This document shows, in pieces, positions 10,188 to 18,969 of a stretch of DNA of 64,000 nt. A program made the translations under genes and the position numbers. This DNA comes from JAHBNG01 sp039028975 (GTDB taxonomy: Bacteria; Chloroflexota; Anaerolineae; Caldilineales; Caldilineaceae): contig JBCCHB010000029.1 of the NCBI GenBank assembly GCA_039028975.1, forward strand, positions 1 to 64,000, read 5' to 3'. Below the pieces are notes generated by a model. It saw only the letters and a list, made by a program, of their open reading frames with translations, had not been told where the DNA came from and made no database searches. Each line of letters starts with the position of its first letter. Position 1 is the first letter of the stretch.

Positions 10188-10198
10188 TATACTGCGGT
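10188..10198 (-). promoter_or_regulatory. ACCGCAGTATA motif overlapping a TATAAT upstream of the GT39-like gene
   Basis: Read on the minus strand the motif continues as TATAAT about 30 bases before the TTG start, a plausible -10 box. It is the same 11-mer found before the Agl23-like gene and at the end of the R1 repeats. No strong -35 is seen. Confidence 0.35.
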
Positions 10199-10204
10199 TG
10201 GAGA

Positions 10205-10278
10205 TAGATGAGATTCACCTACTCGGATAAAATTTTATCGAAATATTCTCATCTATGCTAAAGCAAAGCATAAATAGA
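10205..10278. repeat. cluster of nested small palindromes between GT39-like and YYY genes
   Basis: Three inverted repeats lie close together: ATAGATGAGA pairs with TCTCATCTAT across about 30 bases, GATAAAATTTTATC is a perfect palindrome between them, and ATGCT/AGCAT follows. The cluster is downstream of the YYY gene on the minus strand and could fold into a terminator-like or spacer hairpin. It does not match R1, R2 or R3. Confidence 0.55.
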
Positions 10279-10326
10279 CGATTATTATAGGACATTTGAT
10301 GGTTAAGTAGGTACATCCACCACCGA

Positions 10327-13023
10327 TTAACGTCGAGCATAAACCCGCACGTCACCACTTTCGAAGACAAGATCCATCACCGCGGCCAAACGCTCTTCCT
10401 GGCGGGTCGTCAGCTGATATTCGCTACGTTCCTTCGGTCCCACATAAACATAATCGATCTCCCAACCTATAAGGGTTTGGGTAATCTCGGTAGACGATCC
10501 AGAACGGTAGACCCGTTCGATAGCCTCTGCACGACCCAAAGCCATCTCTCCAAACGCCTGTCCCCGCCATTGAGATTCATGCCCATCCCATCCCAAGAGG
10601 GTTGGGCGACCTGTCATGGTGCTGACCCTGTTGAAATCTGAGCGATAACTTTGGCCCTTGGCTTCTAGAACCATAGCGGAGAAGGGCGTATTCTCACGGA
10701 TCCAGGCCAGAGCGGCTGCCTCATTTGGGCTGTAGCGGGCCACGAAGTCGGTTGCATCAAAGCTGGGTGTGGAGGCAAAACCATTCGTCTTGCTATAGGC
10801 ACCAGCTACAGGATAGATTAGACCGCTCACGATGATTAGGAGTGAGACGAAGCTCATAGTGGGCGCAATCCAACCGGATTTTTGAGTAAAGGGACGATGC
10901 CAGGAAGCGCCGATGACATATGCGCTACTAATTCCCAATAGGAGCCATGCTTGGTAATAGAATTTAAAGACCGTATTCATACGGGTACCGAAGTTGTCTT
11001 TCAGGTAGACAAACTCAGGTGCGTAGATCAAAAGCAGCCCGATAGCCGCCAGAAGCAAGACAAAAAAAGTGACACCCAACCTTCTTTGGTCTCTTGCTTG
11101 TTCATTTTTTTTGCTTTCTATATGCTCAATCGATATGCTGGCCAGCCGCGTCCAAATCATAGCCAAAATCAGAGAGACCAGTAGTCCCACAACCAAAAAC
11201 GTACCCGATTGGGAGGTCCACCGTTGAATCATAGCCGCCCAATGGCCACTTAAATCTGGTGGCAACATCACCCGATCGAGGGCCTCTCTTCCCAAGTCAA
11301 AGGATGTAGCCCCCATCATGGTGGCTGCCAACCAAATAATGGGTAATCCATAGACCAGAATCCCTATGGTAATCAGCTTACCCGGATCAACGGAATGCTC
11401 CTGCCATGCATGCACAATTAACGCTACCAGCGCCGGCAGAAACGGTCCAAACATCACCAAAAATTGAGTCAGCCGGGTGGGAAAGAAGAAGTTAGGTAAA
11501 ATGCCACCTGCCTGGCTTTGTGCTGTCAAAAAGTAGGGCAAGAAGAGCAACAGAGCACCAACCAGAATGAGCAAACCATAGAGCCCACTCTGCCCCAAAA
11601 CGGATAGAAGGGTTTGGCTAGCTGGTGAAATATTATCGGGCAGCTCTGGCTCGTTACTTTCTTCTGCGTCCCTTGCTTTTTCACTTCTTCCTCGTTCGCT
11701 AGTACCCCTTGTCTGTAGCCAAATAGTGGTAAAACCAACCATCATCAACAGAAGCCAGTAGGGTGGAAAGTCCCACGTATTCAAAAAAATCAAAGCCCCA
11801 GCCGCGGCCACGGTCAAAACCAAGCCAACAGCTCCCAGAGGCATCAAGCCACTCAACTTAGTCAACCAGCTAATGCTCCTCGGTGAGGTCGGAGCCGCCC
11901 CCTGATATTTGGCTGAATAACTACGTGCAAACATACTGAGCGCTACAGCTACCACCAGCAGAACAAAGGGCATGGCCATTACGTGGGGGTGATTATCACC
12001 CAACACGTAGCTAAACATGGGAAACTCATCAATAACTTCAATCCGATCACCTACCAAATTTAGATCTTCGATAACCCGAGCACTACGCCACCACCACCAC
12101 CCCGAATCAATGTACCACTTATTTGTGACGTTGGCATTGGCCGGAAAGTCACGCACACTTAGCCAATTGGCAAGTCTATCAATGGAATATCCATTGGCAT
12201 AGAGCCATTCTAGCTGCCCCATCAAGTTGCTGGTCATCCCCACAGCCATGGCACCCATCAGACCGCCCAGATAAGCACTCCACGATTCGCCAGAGGAGGT
12301 GGACAGACTGTCCTTACTCGGTGACAACTGTCGCCCACTGGGGGCAATCAAACTGAAGGCAACCAAGTTATATGCTACACCAAATGAACCCAACAGCAAA
12401 AGCCCCCACCAGCATGCCTGTCCTACATTATAAGCCACAGCGGGCGTCAACCCTGCCAAACGAGCAAGGGTCGTCAGCATCCAGTAGCCAAAATAGTAGT
12501 ATGAGATGGCATAGCCAGAAAGCCATGGATCTCGAGGAGGGTAAGTAGGTGAATGCCAGATGCCATTCATAAACATCAGATCCATGGGCTGTTCAGTGTG
12601 ATCTGCCGCCGGATCGTGGGCACGGACATAGGCCCAAGCCGCAAAAGCCAGCAAAAAGATCAGCTCACAGGCCACCATATAGCGCACGGATGGTAGATGA
12701 GCAAAAAGACGCCCAATAATTGAACGGTTCTTCGCTGAGCTACCTACTTGCGAGGCGTTTATCTGCCGAATCAACTGGCGCATGGCATAGAGACTCAATA
12801 GGGCAACCAAAATTAACGCCAACCAAGCTCCACCTCGTTCATTTCGCATCAGTCCATAGCTGGTCCCCAACCATAAAATGAGCGAGACAAGCAAGATGCC
12901 CATACTCTTGGCAAAGGCATAGCCGCGCCCGGGCAAGTTCTGCAAGAAGGTGGTCGTTAGAGGCAAGGCAACCACTGTAATGATCTGGACAATTATGTAC
13001 CAGGAAAAAAATTGGTTAATCAC
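10327..13023 (-). CDS. stand-alone YYY (DUF2298, Chlor_Arch_YYY) membrane protein
   Basis: This 898-residue, strongly hydrophobic protein has the family's signature YYYFG (about residue 175), the motif LGDNHPH, an N-T-W-D-F-P-P-Y motif, and N-T-V-F-K-F-Y-Y-Q near residue 690. The C-terminal region of about 120 residues is soluble and ends at V-R-V-Y-A-R-R. Members occur mainly in archaea and Chloroflexota. Their role is not established, but the fold and context suggest a GT-C type lipid-linked sugar transferase or processing enzyme. It starts with GTG. The next gene upstream encodes a fusion containing the same domain, so the two are paralogous. A 380-base spacer with small tandem repeats separates them. 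Confidence 0.85.
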   Translation of the reverse strand: MINQFFSWYIIVQIITVVALPLTTTFLQNLPGRGYAFAKSMGILLVSLILWLGTSYGLMRNERGGAWLALILVALLSLYAMRQLIRQINASQVGSSAKNRSIIGRLFAHLPSVRYMVACELIFLLAFAAWAYVRAHDPAADHTEQPMDLMFMNGIWHSPTYPPRDPWLSGYAISYYYFGYWMLTTLARLAGLTPAVAYNVGQACWWGLLLLGSFGVAYNLVAFSLIAPSGRQLSPSKDSLSTSSGESWSAYLGGLMGAMAVGMTSNLMGQLEWLYANGYSIDRLANWLSVRDFPANANVTNKWYIDSGWWWWRSARVIEDLNLVGDRIEVIDEFPMFSYVLGDNHPHVMAMPFVLLVVAVALSMFARSYSAKYQGAAPTSPRSISWLTKLSGLMPLGAVGLVLTVAAAGALIFLNTWDFPPYWLLLMMVGFTTIWLQTRGTSERGRSEKARDAEESNEPELPDNISPASQTLLSVLGQSGLYGLLILVGALLLFLPYFLTAQSQAGGILPNFFFPTRLTQFLVMFGPFLPALVALIVHAWQEHSVDPGKLITIGILVYGLPIIWLAATMMGATSFDLGREALDRVMLPPDLSGHWAAMIQRWTSQSGTFLVVGLLVSLILAMIWTRLASISIEHIESKKNEQARDQRRLGVTFFVLLLAAIGLLLIYAPEFVYLKDNFGTRMNTVFKFYYQAWLLLGISSAYVIGASWHRPFTQKSGWIAPTMSFVSLLIIVSGLIYPVAGAYSKTNGFASTPSFDATDFVARYSPNEAAALAWIRENTPFSAMVLEAKGQSYRSDFNRVSTMTGRPTLLGWDGHESQWRGQAFGEMALGRAEAIERVYRSGSSTEITQTLIGWEIDYVYVGPKERSEYQLTTRQEERLAAVMDLVFESGDVRVYARR

Positions 13024-13049
13024 AAAAGTATCGTTTCGATAAAAAAGTT

Positions 13050-13098
13050 AATGGTCGATGGTCCTGGGTCAATGGTCCTGGGTCGATGGTCCTGGGTC
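13050..13098. repeat. 14-base tandem repeat, three copies plus a partial
   Basis: The unit RATGGTCCTGGGTC occurs three times in direct succession (13057-13070, 13071-13084, 13085-13098), preceded by a 7-base partial copy. Units differ only at the first base. It lies just upstream of the YYY gene start and may vary in copy number. Confidence 0.85.
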
Positions 13099-13215
13099 CT
13101 TAATAAACTGTGTTCTACTCTCTACTGTCAATTATATTGGGTGTGATCAATTTCAGTAAAAACCGAGCAGTGAGCACGCCCCGTGCGGCTTGTGCTACGA
13201 AACCCACACGGCACC

Positions 13216-13300
13216 TATACTCAGCTCCGTTTGAAAACAAGAGTTTGGTCACTCTGGTAGAGCATCGGAAAACGCCTGTTTTCAAAACGACCGCAGTATA
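13216..13300. repeat. R1 hairpin element, copy 1 (85 bp)
   Basis: It begins TATACTCAGCTCCGTTTG and ends AAAACGACCGCAGTATA. Inner arms TTTGAAAACA and TGTTTTCAAA pair. The ends form an imperfect terminal inverted repeat (TATACT/AGTATA). It matches three other copies at 18887-18964, 46641-46724 (opposite orientation) and 56958-57041. The size and structure resemble a miniature non-autonomous mobile element or a REP-like palindrome; no transposase is in the window. Confidence 0.82.
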
Positions 13301-13363
13301 GAAGGTAACCGGCTAGCTGGACTTTACTCATTTTGATCACATCCAGTGGAAACGACATGGACA

Positions 13364-13387
13364 GACCTACCGACCTACCGACCTACC
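13364..13387. repeat. 8-base tandem repeat GACCTACC, three copies
   Basis: GACCTACC is repeated three times head to tail just downstream of the stop codon of the GT39-YYY fusion gene. It is a small slippage-type repeat without obvious function. Confidence 0.75.
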
Positions 13388-13403
13388 GGCTGCGGACTAT
13401 TCG

Positions 13404-16400
13404 CTACCCGCCATCCACTACTTCGTTCCCAATGACGCTATAGATGATCACCCGCTCGTTCTCGAAGACGGGCATAATCTGTCCTGACTGAGCCATCTCT
13501 TCAAGCTTACGTACGCCGTCGGGGTGGTGGTACTGCTCTAATTGACCTACGTAGATAAGCGAGACGTCCAGCTCACGGATCAGATCCATGGTACGATTGG
13601 GATCAGGATTTGACCAGAACTCGCGATGTTGCCCATCACGAAAGCCAGTGTCGTCAGGGTAGCGTTGTTCGGATACATGCATGCCACGCAGTCCACTCAG
13701 TCCGGTTAGGCTCGCTACACGGGATCCACCTTCTCGGTAGTAGCCAACTACGTCGCTCTCCACAATCACGGCGTTGCCAGGAATATTTGCCAGCAGCCAC
13801 TGGATGGCTTCCCAATCATATTGCAATTCGATCTCGTTGCTTGCATCCGGCCAAGTATAGACACCCTGCCGCATAAAGTCTAGGCCATTCAGGGTACCGA
13901 CTTCTGGTTGCCAACCAGCAAAACGCTGTTTGACTCGGGCAGGCGTCCCCCAGATAATGTAGGCAAAGCTGGCCACAAGCAATGCGCCTAATAGAATGCT
14001 CCATGCCGCGCGCCAAATCAGTTGTGGACGAGGTTGAGGTGCATCAAGTGGCCATGACTCAGGTTCTGTTGGGAGCGTCTCTGCTCCCTCTTTATCGGCT
14101 GGGGTTGACGCGGTAGTTGAAAATGGGGTCGAAGTAGCCCGATTTAAAAAGAAGCCTTGCCAAATGCGCGGCAAGGCAACGGCTGCGGCAATTCCCCAGA
14201 TCACCCAAACTTGGCTGAAGAATTTGAAGAGCGTATTCATGCGATACCAGTCGCCGCCATTCAAAAAGTCCTTCAGATAAATGACTTGGGTTCCAGCCAA
14301 AATCGCCAATCCTGTCGCCGAGAGGATGGCCACAAATAGGCTACCTGGGTCAGCCGCGCGGCCCCTACGCCAGAGCAACAAAAAAGCCGGCACAAGGAAA
14401 AAGAGGCAGAGGGCCAACACATTCTGTTCCTGCCACCAAAGGACAAAGCATAGAATCATGGTCAACGGCCACAACAGCAGCCCGAAGAGATAGCCCAAAG
14501 TTGCTTCTTGGACGAATCGATTGTGTAGAAAAAGAAGTCGAGGCAAACGCTCAAAGTAGCGGAAACAGAGGCTTATCATCCTCTCTAGCCCAGTGGCCAC
14601 ACTCATTGGGGAGCCGGGCACTGAGCGAGCCGTCTGGGCAAGCGCATAAAAGATCCAGCTCACAATCACGAAACCAATAAATCCCCAGATAAGCAGCCAT
14701 AGTCCAAGAGGATCAGGTGACCGAACCAAACCAATGCCGCTGGCCCCCACGTTGGTAAAGTTGCTAAAGAATGGGAGGAAGAGAAAATAGGCCATTCCAA
14801 CATAGAGAAGGCCGCAGCCCACGGTAAGTAACCAATTGATTCGTCCCTTTCCTCGATACTGGCATACCATAAAACCAAGAACACCTAACCCTGTATAGGT
14901 TGGCAGCTCCCACAGGTTGACGCTAGCCAAAGTCCCCAGAAGCAGAGCAAAGGCAAAGAGTAGAAGAAGCCCTCGTCCTAAGGCATCTGTCCAATCGGTG
15001 GCATATTCATACATCAGGGCCAACAACAGCCCAAGGAAGAGAACAGAAAGGGGAATCCCGATTAGATGGGGATGCAAGTCGGCAAAGAGAAAGCTCCAGT
15101 AAGGAAATTCATTGATGGTCGCGGGCAAAACTCGGCTCGGATCCCAGAAGTTATAAGGTGGCAGTTGAGCTTCATTATTGACCACTCTTGCCAATCCGCT
15201 AAATGCACGCACCGTGTATTCTAGCCCTGGGATGGCACTACGGAATGTTGAATTGCTCATATTGGCTAGGCTGCGCACTACTTGACCTAGACCATCCAGG
15301 TTACCGATCAAGGTCACAAAGAAAGGAGCGAGGAGTGCGATCCCTAACCCTCGATGCCAAGGAAGTCCGTATGAGGCCTCCTTATTCATATCGGGCCTAT
15401 TGGTGTCTGGTTTAGTTGGGGAGCTAGTTTTGGCTTCAGTTATGGATTCAGTACTGGATTGCCCGCCTCTGTGCTGAGCTTTTTTAGCAAGTTCTTCTAA
15501 GAGAAACTCTTCAGGCGAGACTGCATCCGGGAGAAGGTTTTCCACCTCGCTACTTTTGTCAGAAGTATTCGCATCATCAACCGATTCGACTCGCGCCGTC
15601 CGAATTGAGTCGTCACTCTGTTCCATGTTAGCCACGGATTCAGCTGACTCACTGGTTGAGTGAATTCGTACATCATCACCCAGATTTGCATGCTCATCTG
15701 GTGTGGAATGACCTGCTGTTGATTGAACCATAGGGCTAGGCTGCTGAACAGTCTTTTGTAGAAGGCGTTCTTTTGCCGGTCGACGTACAGCGGAGTAAGC
15801 CACACCAAATGCATGGCTAACCGTCATAGCAAAGAGCATGGGGATGGCCAAATTGAAGGCCACCTCAGCATAAATGCCTGTTAGCTTGATCAGGTACGCT
15901 ACCAAGTAGAGACCAAAGTAGTAGTAATTAATAAAGCCCCCGGCAAAGTGAGGATCGACTGGAGGAAAAGAAGGGCTGCGCAGAATGCCATTGAGAAAGG
16001 CAAATTCCATAAACTTCTCACCACCAAACCAGGGTTGCCAAATATCCGGGTTGTTTAACCGAATGTAGACAAAGAAGAGAAATGCAGCGCCAAAGAGCAC
16101 CTCACCAACGAGTAAGATGGGCCATGTCCGCCTCAAAAATGTACCCATCTCTCGCCACAATACGATTATAAATATCAAGCCGATAATCCCCAATGCGCCC
16201 ACGCTCAACCAGGCATTGAAGACAGAATTCATGGCCAAATCGTGACTGGCTAGCAGCCAAAGCAGCCAACCGCTTAACAGCCATCCTAAGGCTTTGCTAA
16301 AAAAGAACCCCCGATCACGTAAGGGACGGAAGATGGCAAAGGCAATTGGCCACGCCAGCCACCCTAGTAAGAAGACAGTTGCCCACCACCAGAGTACTGC

Positions 16401-18770
16401 GAGAGATGTGCTATTGCTCGCTTCTACATTCCAGCGATAGTTGTCAACCTGTGGAAGCTCTGTCAGGGGCGTTTCTAACATCAGGCTAGACCGTTCTTCT
16501 CTAGGGGGCAATTGGGGTGGTGTACTCTCCTCACCTCGCAGTAAGCCAATTATGCTATTGATCAGACCTGACTTCTCGCTCGATTCAGAGCTACCCAATC
16601 CGATTAGATTGAGAAAGCCACTAATTGGGGAATCTTCACCACGGTATCCCCATTGGGCGCGCTCCCAGGCATTCTGGAAGTAGGCATCGAATTCCTCATC
16701 ACTTAAATCCCGAGTCTTACGAAAGATGGTGACCTGGGGATGATCATAGAGGCTCCAGCTTTCGTCGGCATCGTACCGATCTTCGAAGGTGAAGCTCATC
16801 AGATTTGGCGGGGTCGATATATCATAAAGGAGCTCAAAGCCTAGGCTTCCATCCCACATACCATCGTAGTAAAGAGTGGTCATTGGGTAGCGTTCAGGCA
16901 ACTCATCCACACTATCATAGATGCGCTTGGAGCTATAGGCAACATAGTCTGCTTCCCGCAGCTTCTCTTTCAGAATCTGATACTTGTCAAAGGTATCTTC
17001 TTCATACGGACTCCAATCGATGTGACGCAGTCCGGTTGATCCCATATCCATACCCGGTTCGCCGGGAATGCTCCGAATGGGAATCGGATCGTCCCAAAGC
17101 TCCCAAAGGATCGTCGAACCACTGGGAACATTTTGGTAGACCCATCGACTCGAAGTAATCCAGGGGTGCTCGGTATTATAGACTCCATTGGTATAGGCCA
17201 ACGACCAGAAAAGCCCCCCCGCGATCGCCACTATAGCCAAGAGGGCTGCCACACCCCGCCCCGTCCATTTGAATGCAGCATTGTCGTCGAGGTTTAGGCC
17301 GGAATTGGGATCACGGGATTCGGCGTTAGAACGTATCCTTCCAGAAGAGGAGGCAGTGCGCCACATCCACCAGATCAAGGCAGCGCCAAAGAGAACCATA
17401 AAGGGCAAAACAGGACTCATATAGCGGTTGAACTTGGCCAGGAAGGCACCCGTTAAGCCAAAGTAGGGAACCAGCCAGGCCCAAACGAGAATATTGGCGT
17501 TTTGCCGGTCATCCAGCGGTGCGCTGAATTCTGGGCCAACCAAATATCGCCAGAGGCTTTGCACAAGATTGACTAGCATCACCAAGGTTCCAGCCAATGC
17601 AGTTAGACCTAGTGGCCACCACATCCCCCATCGAACCTGCTGATCGATAAAGTAGAAGTAGGGTGTCGTGTTACGATATTGGCGGGTAAAAGGCATATCG
17701 GCAATGCCTCGGACCATGCGTCCCTGTCCCACAAGCGTTGCCTCAATGAAGCTATCAAAATCCAGAATGGCATAGGGACTGGCCACAAAAAAGATGATAC
17801 CGACAATGGCCAAAGACAAGATCGCACCCAGGATCGTGCGTAGTTGCTCACTGGCACGTATCGGCCCCGTTGGCCTGCTTTCATCGGACCATTCGTCTAC
17901 CCCCTGTTCAGTAACATCTCCATTGTTATTGTTATAATTACTGTTACCTTGGTTACCTAACCTTAGGACCAGTAGAACCACCACAATGGGTAGACCCAGA
18001 ATCGGCAATGCGCTAAATTTGGAGGCAATCGCCAAGCCCATAGCGATGCCTGTTAGAACAGATGCGCTGATGGTACGATCTTGCACCATGTAAACAGCGC
18101 CAAGCACAGCCATGACTGTAAATGTTGTGCTGGCTGGATCCATGGCAAAGAAATGGCTAAGTTGAATGGCCTGGGCCGTGAACGCATAGAAAGCAGCTGC
18201 GAGCAACCCCAACATTGGGCTACCACGACGACGACCGATTCGAGCATCCCACGTAGATCCAAGACGGCTGCCCAGGAGAAAAATCAGAAAGATAGTGGTC
18301 GTGTCCAGGATAGCGATTACAAGACGTCCCGCAACCGCAAAACCACCACAGGTTGTATTCCCCTGAGCCATAACCTGGAGAAGGTCATCTGAGACACCAA
18401 GCCGTTCTGCAACTGGCACTAGATCGGGAAACAGATGAGCCAGCCCAACCCCAAGATAGAGAGGGAAATGACCATATGTGAACCCACGCCGAGATTGGCG
18501 CTCCACATCCCACATTGGGTTGAGAGGACTTTCAGTTGGCTCCCAAAATTGATCCCAACTTTGAGGCAAGCCAATCGTTGGAGCATAACCGCAAGAGGTG
18601 CTACGCTCATCGGGATGGCTGCCAATGCCTTGATCGAAATTAATGTTCCAAACTCGTAGCGTGAAACCTGCAATCAGTACTAAGGACAGTAGGAAATAGA
18701 TTCCCCCCATGTACCACGGTGTATACGCATGTGGAGAAGAATGTAAAGGATGGTTTTTGTCAGAAGTCAT
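13404..18770 (-). CDS. GT39-YYY (DUF2298) fusion membrane protein, 1788 residues
   Basis: The N-terminal half (about residues 1-760) is a GT39-like module: a first helix followed by GSHPDERSTSC, many hydrophobic segments, and a soluble stretch near 560-700. The C-terminal half (about 800-1788) is a YYY domain with N-YYY-FGLYL, FADLHPHLIG, N-L-W-E-L-P-T-Y and N-T-L-F-K-F-F-S-Q. A long acidic, low-complexity cytoplasmic-type insert covers about 985-1130. The two halves probably act as one enzyme or one transferase/flippase unit at the membrane. It starts at an ATG without a clear ribosome site. It is the most upstream of five large minus-strand genes. Domain assignments are firm; the biochemical role is inferred. 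Confidence 0.85.
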   Translation of the reverse strand: MTSDKNHPLHSSPHAYTPWYMGGIYFLLSLVLIAGFTLRVWNINFDQGIGSHPDERSTSCGYAPTIGLPQSWDQFWEPTESPLNPMWDVERQSRRGFTYGHFPLYLGVGLAHLFPDLVPVAERLGVSDDLLQVMAQGNTTCGGFAVAGRLVIAILDTTTIFLIFLLGSRLGSTWDARIGRRRGSPMLGLLAAAFYAFTAQAIQLSHFFAMDPASTTFTVMAVLGAVYMVQDRTISASVLTGIAMGLAIASKFSALPILGLPIVVVLLVLRLGNQGNSNYNNNNGDVTEQGVDEWSDESRPTGPIRASEQLRTILGAILSLAIVGIIFFVASPYAILDFDSFIEATLVGQGRMVRGIADMPFTRQYRNTTPYFYFIDQQVRWGMWWPLGLTALAGTLVMLVNLVQSLWRYLVGPEFSAPLDDRQNANILVWAWLVPYFGLTGAFLAKFNRYMSPVLPFMVLFGAALIWWMWRTASSSGRIRSNAESRDPNSGLNLDDNAAFKWTGRGVAALLAIVAIAGGLFWSLAYTNGVYNTEHPWITSSRWVYQNVPSGSTILWELWDDPIPIRSIPGEPGMDMGSTGLRHIDWSPYEEDTFDKYQILKEKLREADYVAYSSKRIYDSVDELPERYPMTTLYYDGMWDGSLGFELLYDISTPPNLMSFTFEDRYDADESWSLYDHPQVTIFRKTRDLSDEEFDAYFQNAWERAQWGYRGEDSPISGFLNLIGLGSSESSEKSGLINSIIGLLRGEESTPPQLPPREERSSLMLETPLTELPQVDNYRWNVEASNSTSLAVLWWWATVFLLGWLAWPIAFAIFRPLRDRGFFFSKALGWLLSGWLLWLLASHDLAMNSVFNAWLSVGALGIIGLIFIIVLWREMGTFLRRTWPILLVGEVLFGAAFLFFVYIRLNNPDIWQPWFGGEKFMEFAFLNGILRSPSFPPVDPHFAGGFINYYYFGLYLVAYLIKLTGIYAEVAFNLAIPMLFAMTVSHAFGVAYSAVRRPAKERLLQKTVQQPSPMVQSTAGHSTPDEHANLGDDVRIHSTSESAESVANMEQSDDSIRTARVESVDDANTSDKSSEVENLLPDAVSPEEFLLEELAKKAQHRGGQSSTESITEAKTSSPTKPDTNRPDMNKEASYGLPWHRGLGIALLAPFFVTLIGNLDGLGQVVRSLANMSNSTFRSAIPGLEYTVRAFSGLARVVNNEAQLPPYNFWDPSRVLPATINEFPYWSFLFADLHPHLIGIPLSVLFLGLLLALMYEYATDWTDALGRGLLLLFAFALLLGTLASVNLWELPTYTGLGVLGFMVCQYRGKGRINWLLTVGCGLLYVGMAYFLFLPFFSNFTNVGASGIGLVRSPDPLGLWLLIWGFIGFVIVSWIFYALAQTARSVPGSPMSVATGLERMISLCFRYFERLPRLLFLHNRFVQEATLGYLFGLLLWPLTMILCFVLWWQEQNVLALCLFFLVPAFLLLWRRGRAADPGSLFVAILSATGLAILAGTQVIYLKDFLNGGDWYRMNTLFKFFSQVWVIWGIAAAVALPRIWQGFFLNRATSTPFSTTASTPADKEGAETLPTEPESWPLDAPQPRPQLIWRAAWSILLGALLVASFAYIIWGTPARVKQRFAGWQPEVGTLNGLDFMRQGVYTWPDASNEIELQYDWEAIQWLLANIPGNAVIVESDVVGYYREGGSRVASLTGLSGLRGMHVSEQRYPDDTGFRDGQHREFWSNPDPNRTMDLIRELDVSLIYVGQLEQYHHPDGVRKLEEMAQSGQIMPVFENERVIIYSVIGNEVVDGG

Positions 18771-18826
18771 TACGGAATGATAATAGCTGGGTTAAATTAA
18801 GTGAAAATGAACACGGTATCAAATAA

Positions 18827-18874
18827 TGATAAACAAACAGTGACAGTTAGTGATAAACAAACAGTGACAATTGG
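18827..18874. repeat. 24-base tandem duplication upstream of the fusion gene
   Basis: Two adjacent 24-base units share TGATAAACAAACAGTGACA and then differ at three bases (GTTAG versus ATTGG). They lie 57-104 bases upstream of the fusion gene start, so they could be paired binding sites for a regulator. Confidence 0.75.
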
Positions 18875-18886
18875 CTGACAATCTAC

Positions 18887-18964
18887 TATATTCAGCTCCG
18901 TTTCAAAACTGTAGTTTGTTCTACCAGTAAGAACAAACTACAGTTTCGAAAGCGACTGCGGTAT
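18887..18964. repeat. R1 hairpin element, copy 2, with a perfect 17-bp stem
   Basis: The ends match the R1 consensus (TATATTCAGCTCCGTTT and GCGACTGCGGTAT). The inside is different from the other copies but fully self-complementary: AAACTGTAGTTTGTTCT pairs with AGAACAAACTACAGTTT around a 7-base loop. It starts five bases after the stop of the G5/3D gene on the minus strand and is well placed to act as its transcript end, although no T tract follows. Confidence 0.85.
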
Positions 18965-18969
18965 CGATC

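Larger units (their letters stand above)
13024..13403. other. 380-base spacer between the two YYY genes
   Basis: No gene is convincing here; one 63-codon plus-strand frame crosses the R1 repeat and looks accidental. The spacer holds a TATCG/CGATA hairpin just before the YYY start, a 14-base tandem repeat (13057-13098), an R1 hairpin element (13216-13300) and an 8-base tandem repeat (13364-13387). It is one of the most repeat-dense spacers in the window. Confidence 0.7.

Noticed and set aside
13110..13301. 63-codon plus-strand frame in the YYY spacer
   Set aside because: It ends within the R1 element, has no ribosome site and no recognisable domain.
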